A DNA stretch of 64,000 nt from Puccinia triticina. Taxonomy: Eukaryota > Basidiomycota > Pucciniomycetes > Pucciniales > Pucciniaceae. The stretch is taken from assembly GCF_026914185.1 (NCBI RefSeq), contig NC_070564.1, forward strand, positions 4,278,001-4,342,000, in the 5' to 3' direction. Position 1 is the stretch's first letter. Each line of letters opens with the position of its first letter. The notes beneath the pieces are model-generated. The model made no database searches. It saw only the letters and a program-made list of their open reading frames with translations, and was not told the origin of the DNA. Below are positions 10,794 through 21,815 of the stretch, one piece after another. A program made the position numbers and the translations under genes.

Positions 10794-11159
10794 GAAACAG
10801 AATACCATACAGGCCACTTGGCCCAAGGGCCAATACTAGTACACTTATTAGTATGGTACCACCAGGCCTATACTATAACAGAAAGGCCCGGTTATCACAG
10901 AATATAGTATAGGCTCATTTTTACTGGGAGGCGACCCACAGAGGTCAGGTGATTGTGCGTTTGACTGCACCCGGCAGTGTTCCCAGGGTTGTTCTGCGGG
11001 TACGTTAGCGTGCAAGAAAGGAACCAGGGCGGCCAAATTCGCCCCTGAACACCCAGTTGGGGCTCTGTTAGAGATGCTCTGAGTTGCAGTTGGAAGAAAA
11101 GATGAAACAGTGAAAAATCTCAATCAAGGGGCTGAGGCTGAAACCGCTTTGGGGATGGA

Positions 11160-11760
11160 AAGTTCTGGAAAGAGCCTGGAATGTGGAGAGACAATGAAAC
11201 ATCAGAAGAAATAGATTACACATCACATTGAAGGCGGTGATTGGGGGAAGCCGTGGCAGCCAAAGCAGATTAATTCAGCAGGCGGAGATGGTGAGTGGGA
11301 TCCTGACATCATAGTCTAGACAGGGGTGTGGAAGCTAGGAAGAGAGGATTTCAATGGCGGGAAAAGGCGGCAGGAGTTAGCATGAGAGCAGAGCTTGGCG
11401 GTGGAGTGCATGGGATGTTCCCAGGTTTATTTCATATTATTATTTTTCACGCTTTCTGGCTGTGTTTCTTTTGTTGATGTACGAGGCGGAGCGGGTATGG
11501 ACTTTTACTTTCTTTTTACTTATTTTTACTTGCTGGATTTTGTGGATTTTTTACGGAGGTGGCGGAGTTTTGTGTAGATGTATTTTCATTCTCTTAGAAC
11601 CTGAATATTACTTTCTCTCATACGGTGTCTGTGTGGCGGAGCTTGTCTTTACATTAGTTTGGTGCTTTTACTTTATGTTATGGTGGATTATACTATATTT
11701 AATTCTTTGCTTGCAAATCACGGTCATTTTTTCAAGCAGCGGAGTGGAGTTGTGAAGAGC
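11160..11760 (+). repeat. Diverged repeat, copy 1 (related to 61190-61760)
   Basis: Both stretches share TGATTGGGGGAAGCCGTG, then GACAGGGGTGTGGA at similar spacing, then a T-rich part with repeated GCGGAG motifs. Open frames are T-rich and hydrophobic by composition and are not supported as genes. Confidence 0.45.
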
Positions 11761-11908
11761 CACTTGACTTATCCAGGGACATAGTATAGTAGAGGTGGTC
11801 CCTGGACACTTTGTGATGGGACCAACCTTTATTTCCCACAACAGCAATAAATTGATTTTAATGGTTAGATTTTGGCTAGGGTGTCACCTGTCATCCAGTT
11901 ATCATTTA

Positions 11909-12501
11909 GGCCCTGTTTGGACACATCATAAATGTAGGTATTATATTGCTCAAATCATTAAATAAATAAAAAACCATTCAAGATGTGGTACCTAAATTCT
12001 TTTTCAGGAAACATGAGCAGCTGATCACCTCAATATTTCCATCAGATTCAAGAATATTGCCTATCTTCAGCACTATAATAGGGGGGTTCACAATAGGATA
12101 AAAATGAAATTTTAGAGTCAATTTCAAGGCCTTTATCAACAAATTTTTAAAAATCTGGCAAGCTGTGCAGGACTGGGTGTCCCCTGAGAATCAGAGCAAC
12201 TTCTTCATTTTTTAAAAAATTGTTCATAAAGGCCTTAAAATTAGCTTTAAAGTTTTATTTTTATCCTATTGTGAACCCCCCTAATAGCAATATTAAACTC
12301 TTGACCAATATAAAGTTTAATGTTGCTTTTATGGTGCTGAAGATGGTCAAATGATCTCAATCTGAAGAAAATATTGAGGCAATCAGGTGTTCAACTTTCC
12401 TGAAAGATAAATTAGGAATCACATTTCTAATGGTTTGATTCTTATTCAATGATTTGTGTAATATAGCATCTAAATTTATGACCATACATCCAAACAAGGC
12501 C
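11909..12501. mobile_element. Palindromic MITE, PIF/Harbinger (Tourist)-like
   Basis: Ends GGCCCTGTTTGGA... and ...TCCAAACAAGGCC, with arms pairing far inwards (for example TGATCACCTCAATATTT against AAATATTGAGGCAATCAGG). GGCCCTGTTTGG is a familiar Tourist-like terminus. The left flank is TTA and the right flank ATTA, so a TTA duplication fits only if one extra base is allowed. A second MITE (12081-12282) sits in its centre. Confidence 0.6.
12081..12282. mobile_element. MITE nested in a MITE (TA/TAATA duplication)
   Basis: 202 bp with long inverted ends: GGGGGGTTCACAATAGGAT at 12081-12099 and its exact reverse complement at 12264-12282. It is flanked by TAATA on both sides (12076-12080 and 12283-12287). 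A TA target would fit Tc1/mariner and a 5-bp target another group; the sequence does not decide. Confidence 0.65.
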
Positions 12502-12510
12502 ATTAATTTG

Positions 12511-14073
12511 GGGGCAGCCTAAATTCACTCCAAAAAAAATCCCAAAAGAACTCCAAAAGTGATTGTATGGGGCCTGCAATCCAATGAGTGTTGTGGTACA
12601 GACTAGAGTATTCTAAGTCAATTGGAGTGCAGGACCCATGACTCAATAGTGGTTGGAGTGTGCAGAAGCGCACTCCAGTGGCTGGAAAATTTAATGAGCG
12701 CATGAATTTTAGACTTGCATAAGTTTGGAGTGCATGCACCCAGCACTCCATTTCTGTCTCTCAGAAAGGGGAGTGTACTAATGGGGACTCCAGGAGTACC
12801 TAAACTCAAACCCCAGTTGTGCCTCTCAGCAAATGACACAGCCCCTTGATGCTGCACTGCACCGGTCATCAAGGGTATTTACACCTCTTGCTGCCACTAT
12901 GTACCAGTCATTGAGTTTATTTACAGCTACTGATGCCACTCTGTACCAATCATGACTCATTAAGGGGAGTCACACCTCTTGATGACAGGTACAGATTGAC
13001 GTAACAAGGGGTTCAAGGGGATTCACACCTCTTGATGTAGTCATTGAGGGGATCAAAACCTCTCCTCAATGACTGGCCCTCAATTAACAGTCTATGCCGT
13101 TCATAGAGGGGATCAAGACCTCTCCCTGATTACCAGTACAGACATGTAATTGAGGGGATCAACACCTCTCCTTGATTAATGACATAGACTGTTCAATCAA
13201 GCGATGCTACCCCCCTTTATGACTGGTAAAGACCAGCATCAAAGATATTACTGTCTCCCTTTGATAACCAATCTATTCTGGTCATTGAGGAGATCAAAAT
13301 CTCCCCTTGATTACTGGTCTATGCCAGTCAGCCTATAGATTTTCCCCCAATAGCCGGTCTTGGTCATTGAGGGGATCATCATCTCCCCTTGATGACCGGC
13401 ATAGACCGTTCATTCAAGGCATCAAAGTATATGCCAGTCATCAAGACAACATGTTAATCTCTTCAATGCCTGGTACAGACCAGCATTAAGGGCATTAATG
13501 CCTCCTTTTCCAGTCTATGCTGGTCTTTGAGGCAGTAAGATCTCATCTTGATGACTGGTCTGTGTTGTTCATTGAGGAAATTGAAGTCTCCAATTGGTCT
13601 ATGCCATTCATCAAGGGATTAGTACCTCCTATTGATTGGAAATTTTGACCTGCATAGAAAATTCATCAAGGGGTGTTGGTCCAGCATTGATTGGGGTGTT
13701 TACTCCAGTCAATGTTTGGTGATCAAGTGGTGTGTGGGCTCCGCTGGATGCAGTGTGCATACATACACTCCAAAAAATATGATATGGAGTGTGCTCAATT
13801 GCACTTCAGTGAATGTAGACCAACTGGAGTGCAAAGCCAAAGTCTTTTGCTGATAAAATGGAGTGCCTGGTTGGGCACTCCATTTCTTTGACAGTGCATC
13901 TGGCTGCACTCCCCTGTTTTTGTAAAATTTGGATTACCCTCACCTGTACTCCAACATACCCATGTTTTGGGAGTAGATATATGTGGTACACCAAAATTTT
14001 CGGAGTGCCAACCCTACACAGCCAAAAACATGGAGTGCTTGTAGTAAAACATTGGAGTGAATTTAGGCTGCAC
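12511..14073. mobile_element. Candidate TIR element with GGAGTGC motifs and hairpin array
   Basis: GCAGCCTAAATTCACTCC near 12514 has an exact inverted copy (GGAGTGAATTTAGGCTGC) ending near 14071. Many GGAGTGC / GCACTCC copies lie inside both ends, as transposase-binding subterminal repeats often do. The interior 12860-13690 is an ATGACC-type hairpin array. No clear target-site duplication; it directly abuts the MITE ending at 12501. Open frames inside come from the repeats. Confidence 0.5.
12860..13690. repeat. ATGACC-type hairpin array, locus C
   Basis: Roughly 15 diverged units alternating TTGATGACCGG-like and GGTCATTGAGGGGATCA-like sequences, e.g. GGTCATTGAGGGGATCATC followed by TCTCCCCTTGATGACCGG at 13370-13398. 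More diverged than locus D. Confidence 0.6.
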
Positions 14074-14163
14074 CAAAATATAAGATCACATTCCCACATC
14101 AGATGCAAAAAACTGGTGAGTTTGACAAAAAACAAAATTGAAAAACCTTTTTCAAGCGCAAGT

Positions 14164-15101
14164 ATGACCCTGCAGCAAGCCATTGGCACAATAGCTGAAA
14201 AATTTAGGATACAGGAAATGTTGATGATTGATGAGTTTCAACAAGACCTCTCCGCAGCCAAGGCATGTAGCATTTCTGTAAATTTTTGTGAACTGGCTCA
14301 CACATGAAAGTCCTACTCGGCTGCGGTAATTTCCTGTTAAATATCATCAACATATCTTGGGCCATAGTTTCCATCCATTAAATAGCCTTTGTGGCAAACC
14401 CAAGAGTTGTGAATCCCTAGGTTCCTCCACTTCCTCTCGTTTACCACAGAGATCAATATCAAATTTACCCCAGTTATCTCTGAAGTACTCGGCCTAAAAA
14501 ATGCGGATCCTGCAAATAATTGTCGTAGTTGAGTTTTCTGACTCACTTTACTCTACAAGTGGTGCAAAAAAAATGTTACTAACTGAATTTTTTTGCATAG
14601 GCATGTGGTGCTATAGTCCCAAGTTTCTCAATACCAATGCACGAGGACCCGTCTCAAGCAGCCCATTCAGGAGATTTCCTTGATCAGAATACGGTTGGAT
14701 TGATGCATCCGGACGAGTTCCACGTTCGTGTTCAAGATCCCGCTGGTGCTACCCCGGCAACGCAACTCACATCAAGTAATCCTGAGCCTGAAAACCTGGG
14801 AGATTCTAGTGAAATAATTCGGGATGGTTCGACGGAAGCACATCAGGTTCATTTAGCTAACGAAGTCGCCCGATTCGAGGGTCGAAATCAAAGGAAGAAC
14901 CGGCAGATGTACTGTGTAGCATTCTTTCCCGCTGGCGTGAATTTGATGTTAATTCTTGCGGCTTTGAGCAATTCCAAAGTGCCAAAACCATTCGACGAAC
15001 CGGAATTTAAACCTATTTTGGCTTTTCTTGTTTCGGTATTAGTTTATTTCACCGCTGCTGTTCCATTCTGCCTTGTTACAACGGGAAGAACGGGATTTTA
15101 A
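14164..15101 (+). CDS. Hypothetical small protein with two membrane segments
   Basis: Best candidate for a normal host gene in the left half; product not recognised. Exon 1 from ATG at 14164 (MTLQQAIGTIAEKFRIQEML...) runs to 14262. Exon 2 from 14601 to a TAA at 15099-15101 is in frame only if the intron 14263-14600 uses a GC donor (AAG|GCATGT) and the acceptor TTGCATAG. The result is about 199 residues: an acidic/polar middle, then two hydrophobic stretches (YCVAFFPAGVNLMLILAALS and FKPILAFLVSVLVYFTAAVP). The start is uncertain because the repeat ending at 14073 may have replaced upstream exons; an in-frame ATG also lies near 14102. Alternatively exon 2 alone could start at ATG 14637. Confidence 0.4.
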
Positions 15102-15515
15102 CAATGGAGAAAAATGAAAAATTCAATTGGTTTCTGGCTTGTTTGACTACTTGGATTCTTCTCTTTTTCATTTTTTTTCTTGTTCATCTTGAATTCCTAT
15201 AGAAATGATATCAATTAGAGTCCAATTTCTACAACGGCTCATATTTCACTGCAGTCTTAAAGCTTTTTTATTTTTTTGATGGTGTTTGATGTGATATTTG
15301 CAGGTTTGAATGCAACCAATTCCAGACTTGTGATTCTTGAATAAACTTTCCCCTCCTAATCCTCTTGACTGTCCTATGATCAAGAAAATGAGTGAAATTT
15401 TGGAGGAAATGAAGAAATTTCAAATCAAAGTTGTGAAGATTTTTTTTTTCCTGCTTCTGAGCTCTCTTGCAGTGTCCCATCCAGCCTTGAAATATTCTCA
15501 ACTTAGGCTTACTGG
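15102..15515. other. Non-coding, AT-rich spacer
   Basis: Follows the stop of the two-membrane-segment gene. Contains T-rich stretches and no recognisable gene or repeat; probably the 3' untranslated and intergenic region. Confidence 0.5.
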
Positions 15516-16340
15516 AGGCAAGGGTGAAGCGCCGCGCTGCACAAAGCGCACGTTTTAGCGCAGCGCAGCGCATCCGCGCCACAGCCTCGGCACAATTAGC
15601 GGAAGCGCTAGCGGGCTTACGCTTCGCTTACGGTTTCTGTAGCGCAACTCCACCATTTTTTTTGCGGCCATAAGCGCTAGCGCAGCGGATGCGCCCGATT
15701 GCTGCGCTGAAAGTGCTTGAAACCCTGCTATGATCCGCTGTTTGTATGTTTGTAGCGCGCTTTCCCGCTGCGCAGCGCTTTTTGCGCTGTTATTCCGCAG
15801 CGCAGCACCTTTCGCCATACTGTTGCTGCGCTAGGTCTATCACCATCCTCCCACCTTTGCACAGTTGACCCAAGTCCCGTTGTCGGCTGGGAAGATCCTT
15901 ACTGCAAGACTGAATAGCTGCGCTACGGTTCAGAAAGCGGCGATTTTAGCGCAGCGCAGCGGCCGCCGCTAACTCCCCAGCCCAAAAAGCGGTAGCGCAG
16001 CGGGACCATCGCTGCGCTACCGCTTAAAGTAGCGGGCCCCCGCTTTTTCCTCGACCAAAAAATTGGCAGCGCAGCGGGTAGGGCCGCTATTTTCAGCGCA
16101 GCGCAGCGGCCACCAAAACCACTGCGCTTTTTCCCGCGCAGGTGAGGACTACTAGGCAGACAGGCCAAAAAGTGGTAGCGTAGCGGGTCGCTGCGCTGCC
16201 GCTGAAAGTAGCGGATCCCCGTTCTTTCTCAAACCCAAAAAGTGGTAGCGCAGCAGGCAGGGTCACTACTCTCAGTGCAGCGCAGCAAAACAATTTTGCC
16301 ACTACGCTGCGCTACTTTTAGTGCAGCTCTTTCAGCCTTG
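15516..16340. mobile_element. hAT-like MITE made of GCGCAGCG motifs, TSD CTTACTGG
   Basis: An exact 8-bp direct repeat CTTACTGG flanks the block (15508-15515 and 16341-16348), the length expected for hAT elements. The inner ends are imperfectly inverted: (AGG)CAAGGGTGAAG on the left against CTTTCAGCCTTG on the right. The interior is unusually GC-rich with dozens of AGCGCAGCGCAGCGG and inverted GCTGCGCTAC motifs. Low-complexity Ala/Arg-rich open frames on the minus strand are by-products. No transposase. Confidence 0.6.
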
Positions 16341-16668
16341 CTTACTGGCCCAGCAGAATTGATCCCCCACCCTGGTACATCCAATTCACACATTTTGCAG
16401 CCTCTCAGCTTCCGTTCTTGCATATTCCATACCCTGTCCCTGTTCAGTTCATGCTAGCCATGTCCAAGACTCCAGTAGAACATGTCCCCTCAACCTTGTC
16501 CAATATTCCTGATACCCAGGACAGCAACCTGCAATCCGTTCAAAGGGAATCCTCCCGAACTTAGCACAATTCTCTTGCCTGCCGGGGGGCAGGGGCGCGA
16601 AGCGAATCACACAAAGTGCAACCTCCCGTCAGGAGGGAGGGTTAAATCCATGATTCCTGGCATGAGAG

Positions 16669-16957
16669 CAATGGTGAAACTGATAGAATACGTGTATTTG
16701 TATCTGTATTGGCAATACATAGTTTTGGAAAAGTGTGTATTGTATCTGATATCAGATACATCACAAATACATGTATTTCAATACAATACAGCATGTATTC
16801 CCCCTGATACATGCTGTATTGTATTGTAATGGGCACCCAAATACATAGTTTTGGAAAACCATGTATTGTATCTGATAACCGATACATCCAAAATACATAT
16901 ATCTCAATACAATACACACACGATACTGATACTTGTAAAGTATCAGTTTCACCATTG
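16669..16957. mobile_element. Palindromic MITE with CAATACA motifs
   Basis: Exact 17-bp TIRs: CAATGGTGAAACTGATA at 16669-16685 and its reverse complement at 16941-16957. The interior repeats TGTATTG / CAATACA and ATACATAGTTTTGGAAAA in both orientations. A TGAGAG direct repeat lies at (left) or one base from (right) the ends, so the duplication is not clean. A related CAATACA-rich stretch is at 48740-48945. Confidence 0.6.
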
Positions 16958-18300
16958 GTGAGAGCCCCGCGTGCAGTTGGTGTTTTTTGCAGGTGGCCAA
17001 CTTTGTGCCCCCAAATCCCACACTTCCAAGAAGGCATGTTGCCCGCCTCTTGAACCGGTGAAATACCTGCATCTCCTCTTCAAATTGGTGGTAGGCATGC
17101 CACCATTTCCCTCCTCCCATGAGCTGGAGATGAGCTCAAAGGAGCTCACTTTCCAAGAATCCTTTGAGATGACTAATAGAGTTGTATAGTTCTGTACCAT
17201 AAATCTAACTCCCTACACCGCCACTTTCCCTCCGTGATTGGAAACTTCAATTGGGAGGATCAGGCCTTATATCAAAGTCCAGAAGGGAGACCTCAACAGG
17301 CCAATGTTTGATGTTTTAAAAAATGAAAAGAGTGAAAAAAAGCCTGATACAGGCTGATATTCCTGGGGCTCTCAGGCCAGATACAGGTTTTTGCAGGTAA
17401 GCCTCTCTGTGAGACAGAGACCCTGCAGGGCTGCCCCTTTGGGGCTCTCACAGTGAGGCTTTGTTAAGCTTGGCATCCTCCTGGCTCAGAACCCCCGGTT
17501 GCACAACCCGGCTCTTTCCAAACCCAAAGTGATTCTTGTCTAGCTTTTCTTCCAAGGTTCCAGGCCCAGTTAAATCCACCCAATTTTGACAGCAAATACC
17601 AGACAATATTGGCATTGAAATAAATGATCAGGACAAAGACAAAGTAGATTTAATCTTGTCAACTGGCCCAGCCCAAGGCCAGTGAGAATAAGGCAAAGCC
17701 AGAATGCAGTTTAGTTTTGATCAGTACCCTAAACTTATAACAACAGTCATGCTAAATCATGACCTTACCATCCACAGGGTCTATTGAATCAAGTATCCAG
17801 AAGCACTGTCCAAGAGGTTGTTGTGAATACCACACAGGACTCCAATGGTGAAAATGAAAAGGCCAAGACAAAGGTCCCCCAGCAATACAAAGACGGTTTT
17901 GAACATCTCTAGAAGTAATTCCATGCCCCAGTCAAAGGACCCAATCAGGTAATAAATCTATATTTTCATGGTTGACCTACATATTATACCAGCAGTAGTT
18001 TAATTTGGCTGACTATTTGGTATGCATGTATTAAATTTGTAGAAGCTGGATGGCAGTATCTGTCACAGCTTCAGCAGCAGCTTTGATGAGCTTACTTGCT
18101 GTTGGTGGGAGTTTGCATCTGGCCTCAATAGCCTTCAATTGTCCAGGGAAGGCTGAGCTGATTGATCCTCTGCTTTTGGTGCCCTCTTGATGGATCTTGA
18201 GATTGTAGTTTGATTTTTCTTGTACAGGGTAATTTTTTTGGCACCATCAACAGGCATAGGTGCTTACAGCAACCCATTGCATATACTGAACTTGTGAAAA
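16958..18300. other. Unannotated stretch
   Basis: No gene, RNA or bounded mobile element could be supported. Short open frames around 16,950-17,200 lack motifs. Contains GCCCCTTTGGGGC-type short palindromes near 17,440. Confidence 0.4.
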
Positions 18301-18307
18301 GTATGGT

Positions 18308-18366
18308 CCGAGTGAAGTGGGTATTGAACCCACAACCTCGTCTACTGTGAGAGTCAAACTCACATA

Positions 18367-18408
<42 letters not shown>
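18308..18408 (-). repeat. tRNA-like sequence (SINE-like head), copy 1
   Basis: On the minus strand TAGCTCAATGGTTAGAGCA resembles a D-arm/A box, and GTGGGTTCAATACCCAC (18317-18333) is a perfect T-arm with a B-box-like GGTTCAATACC. Between them lie an ACTCA/TGAGT stem and a long variable-arm-like stem GTGAG...CTCAC. The acceptor stem does not pair and loop position 33 is not T, so this is not a functional tRNA. A second copy at 38260-38560 also shares about 100 bp of flanking sequence, suggesting a tRNA-derived repeat. Confidence 0.5.
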
Positions 18409-19053
18409 ACATTGCATGGAAATAATATGCAAGAGGTTGCAAACTAAGTGCATTTAACATTGGCATTGTGGTACACTGCAACTGAGCAGACAATATACTC
18501 TCAATACTCCCCCTTGCTAGTTGCAGGGTTAGAAACAATGCACCTATCTTTTCCAAGTTAAATTAAAGCCTCTGAATCACAAAACAAAACTTCAAGGGTT
18601 TCCCCTACAAATCTTCAAAATCACAAAAAAAAAATCAAGGGTTTCCCCTTTACAACCTCCAGGAAAAAAAGATGAAGGGTTTTCCCTCTACAAATCCCAA
18701 AATCAACAAAAAACCCCAATATTACAACAACCAAAAACAGAGCAACAATCTGCACCCAGCCACCTAACATCAGCAAGCTGATGCACCATGGCCCACCATC
18801 CATCCCTGTCTAGCAGGGTTAAAAAATGGTGAGAGGATGACCCCCAGCGCGCCGCATTGAAGGCATTATGAAAAGGGGGGCCACCAAGTAGAGCCCCTCA
18901 AACTGCGCAAGTGCAACAGCGGAGGGGGTTGAGGGAGAACCGCACGCTGGAAGTACAGCGGCAGAGGACGCCCTGGGAAGGGCACACAAAAGCAGGAGAG
19001 ATCCCTATTTTATAGATAATTGGGCACGACTGCCCTCACAATCCACCAGTGAG

Positions 19054-19273
19054 CTCAACTACAACATTCATCATTCCTTAACAACTACGCCACCGCCACA
19101 CCGCCATACCTCTGACCTCCGCGGCGCCTTGACAATAATGCCACCGCCACGCTCCTGCCGCCACCCCTTGAATTTCTGACCAGTTACACTCTTGGTTGTT
19201 TGCATAAGTCAAACATATCAATAGAGTTCTTTGTAAGCTACATCTTTGCCATTGACCACGCTTTATTTTCAGA
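19054..19273. repeat. About 215-bp dispersed repeat, copy 1
   Basis: Highly similar to 36014-36228: both run from CAACTACAACATTCATCATTCC through CCACGCTCCTGCCGCCACCC to CTTTATTTTC. Sequences diverge on both sides. Looks like an LTR or MITE fragment; no duplication seen. Confidence 0.65.
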
Positions 19274-20628
19274 ACCCAACCGGCTAGCGAAAGGCAGGAA
19301 GGACGAATTGCGTGCTTGTGGACATCCGGGGCCTCGGCCAACGTCCCTGGTTTTCTGTCCCCTGGATATTGTTGAATTCCGCAGTCCCAAGGCGAGGGAT
19401 GCTGTGAAGCAACTCTTTGATCGTCGCACTGGTCTGCTATTGCGCCATACCAATCAAGGTGGAATGCCGAGCCGCCCTGCTATGCGCTGCTTTGAGTTTG
19501 AAGCGGTTGACGCAGATTCGCCGTCTCTCATCCTCCCCTAGACATTTGCGCTGCCATTTCCACATCCAAGATTGTTTCTGGTGATATTGCACATTCCCCA
19601 GAAACATCCCGCTGCAATCATGAGGATGGAAACAGACGGAGCTCATCGGCCCCTGGAGTGCCACGGGAGTTTTAAAGTGACCAGTCCTGACCAGTCTTGG
19701 CAAAGATCAAGTGGAGGAGATTGAGTGCCGCGGGAGTTTTAAAGCAACCAGTCTCGGCAAAAATCAAATGGAGGTGATTATGGGTCAGGCTGGCAGGGAT
19801 GTCCAGCTAGAAATGCCTGGACAGCTTGGCGCTAAGGAAGTTTTGTCCGGCGCTACATGGCCTCTATTCCTAATCAACCATGACATTCAGTTGAGAGCGC
19901 TGCAGTCGAGCCAATCTACTGATGCCTGCTCATCCACATAGCTCAGGGATGGCTTGTGAGTGCTGGTGTCAGCCTTAGAGATACAACAAGTATCCTAAAG
20001 TCTGCAAAAACTGGTAAAAAAACTTACAAATCCTGAAACATTATTGAATATTCAGAATCCTTGTGTTAAATTAAGGGGGGTCACCCACTCAAAGTAACCC
20101 CTCATTCCTACTCCTTCATAGATTTTTTCACATATGTACATATAGCCACAAAGCGCTCCAAAGAGCAGGAAAACTACATAAAAAATCTTTACATACATTA
20201 AAATACATAAAATTATATTAATCAGTAAAATTCCTTCCCCCCGTGAAACATGAGCCACGGGTGAGATTAACACTTAGTACAAATTGATATTACACTTCAT
20301 ATTAAGCTATTTCAGAGTAAGGGAAGTTGTGTAATATTGTGCAAACAAAATACCCATAACCCAGGCAGATTACACGTCTACTCTTGGCATTTACCCATAG
20401 CCAAAACTAATGGGAACTTTTCAACGCCCTCAAGGACCTCTCCTGTATTTAAGGAGGTAATTGAGCCACTGGAATTGTCCCCCCAGACATTTCACCACCC
20501 ATTAACCTGTAAGTTAACTCGTGAAAATTCTCCTCTGGCTTATTAAAGCCACCACTTCCTTTATTTCTGCACTCCTGGCACAAAACCCACTAGATCTTAA
20601 CTCTAAAATTGCCAATATCCCTTATAAG

Positions 20629-20844
20629 CACTGCCAGCATAATTGGCTGGGTTGAAGTTATCCCAGTTAAACTGGGATGAACTCAACCAATTTAAACCCG
20701 GTTGATCTCAACTGATGAAATATAAATCCAAGGTACCCCCCTTGGGTTTATATTTCATTGGATGAGATCAACCCATTTTAAATTGGTTGAGTGCATCCCA
20801 GTTAAACTGGGATGACTTCATCTTAGCCAAATATGCTGGCAGTG
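20629..20844. mobile_element. 216-bp CACTG MITE (CACTA-like), TSD AAG
   Basis: Ends CACTGCCAGCAT... and ...ATGCTGGCAGTG, flanked by AAG (20626-20628 and 20845-20847). It is almost fully palindromic, with inner arms containing ATCCCAGTTAAACTGGGATGA. Same family and same 216-bp length as 22507-22722. Confidence 0.85.
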
Positions 20845-21684
20845 AAGCATTTATTACAGTTATATCTTTATAAATAGTTGCTGTAAGACCTCTGCCTCTG
20901 ACGCGCAGCCAATCAGTTTAAGCGCTTACCAGCTATTTCTACGTCAAAAACCTTATATATCCCTGTTCTTAATAAGTAAACCTTATTAATTACAAATATC
21001 TTCCTCTTACATAAGAGTGTTCAAACCCTTGTAGGGGTTAAATACCACGTAACAAGTTTGGCACATTATTGCCAGTGTTTTATTTCACTACAGTTATAGT
21101 ACTAGGGCAAAAACCCTTATTTCTGACGGGTTTTTACCCTAAGTTTCATAAACACAGCTGACAGCCGGTGTGAAGTAGCAGGTGCAACACCCTATGTTGC
21201 CTGATTTACAATATGCAGAAGAGCAGCAGTTACACCGGCTCCCTTCAGCATCAAATCAACTCAGGACACACGTGTTGTAGCATAGAGTAACCCAGACTAC
21301 AGCATTACTCCATAATACCATGTAGTACTATCCCACTTTCTTAAATCCACACAATCCTAGACCTCTGGATCTAAGTTTTGGGGTGTTTTTTTTTTTCTCA
21401 CAAAATGGCACAAACAGCCCACAAATCTCACAATACATGTTGAAATCCCCAAAGGCCCAAAGGCCCTATGGATGACCCTCCAGCTGTGCCGCAGCAACAA
21501 GAAAAAGTGGGCCGGTTGTTAGAGTAGTCCAGGAATGCCCTAATCAAGTGATTAGTGGGCTCCCAGGGAGGGGTAGGACAAAACCGGATCCCCTGGGGGG
21601 ACAATCCGCGGCCAACCCCTACCCCTTTAAATAAGCTCAGTCATGTTTGTCCCCCAACCATATCCTGACCGTTGCCCCACACCA
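20845..21684. other. Unannotated, possible LTR sequence
   Basis: No coding sequence seen. Has CCTTATATATCC and AATAAG-like elements and several short inverted pairs; could be part of an LTR into which the 216-bp MITE inserted, but no paired ends were found. Confidence 0.25.
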
Positions 21685-21815
21685 CCCGCCACAGGCTCGT
21701 CGCCATCTGCCACAAAGTCGTCGCCATCCGCCACGAGCTCATTGCCATCCGCCACGAGCTTGTTGCCATCCGCCACAAGCTCATTGCCATCCGCCACGAG
21801 CTTGTTGCCATCCGC
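21685..21815. repeat. 21-bp minisatellite, left part
   Basis: About six tandem units of TTGCCATCCGCCACGAGCT(C/T)(A/G). Unit length is a multiple of three, so frames stay open on both strands; the minus strand reads VADGNEL/VADGNKL heptapeptides. The array is split by the solo LTR at 21816 and continues at 22973. Confidence 0.8.

Larger units (their letters stand above)
8493..11078. mobile_element. Candidate TIR element, TSD CTGAG
   Basis: The left end AGCATCTCCAA is matched by an inverted copy (GAGATGCT, extended ...TTAGAGATGCT) at 11068-11078. CTGAG flanks both sides (8488-8492 and 11079-11083). The TIR is short and the interior is composite (hairpin arrays, a copy of the pyrimidine-rich repeat, an A26 run), so the boundaries are tentative. 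No transposase is encoded. Confidence 0.4.

Noticed and set aside
15555..16423. Ala/Arg-rich minus-strand open frames
   Set aside because: By-product of the GCGCAGCG repeats.
18308..18408. Functional tRNA gene
   Set aside because: Acceptor stem does not pair and the anticodon loop is abnormal, despite a perfect T-arm.
19200..19541. 113-codon plus-strand open frame
   Set aside because: Begins inside the dispersed 215-bp repeat and continues into unrelated sequence; chimeric by insertion.
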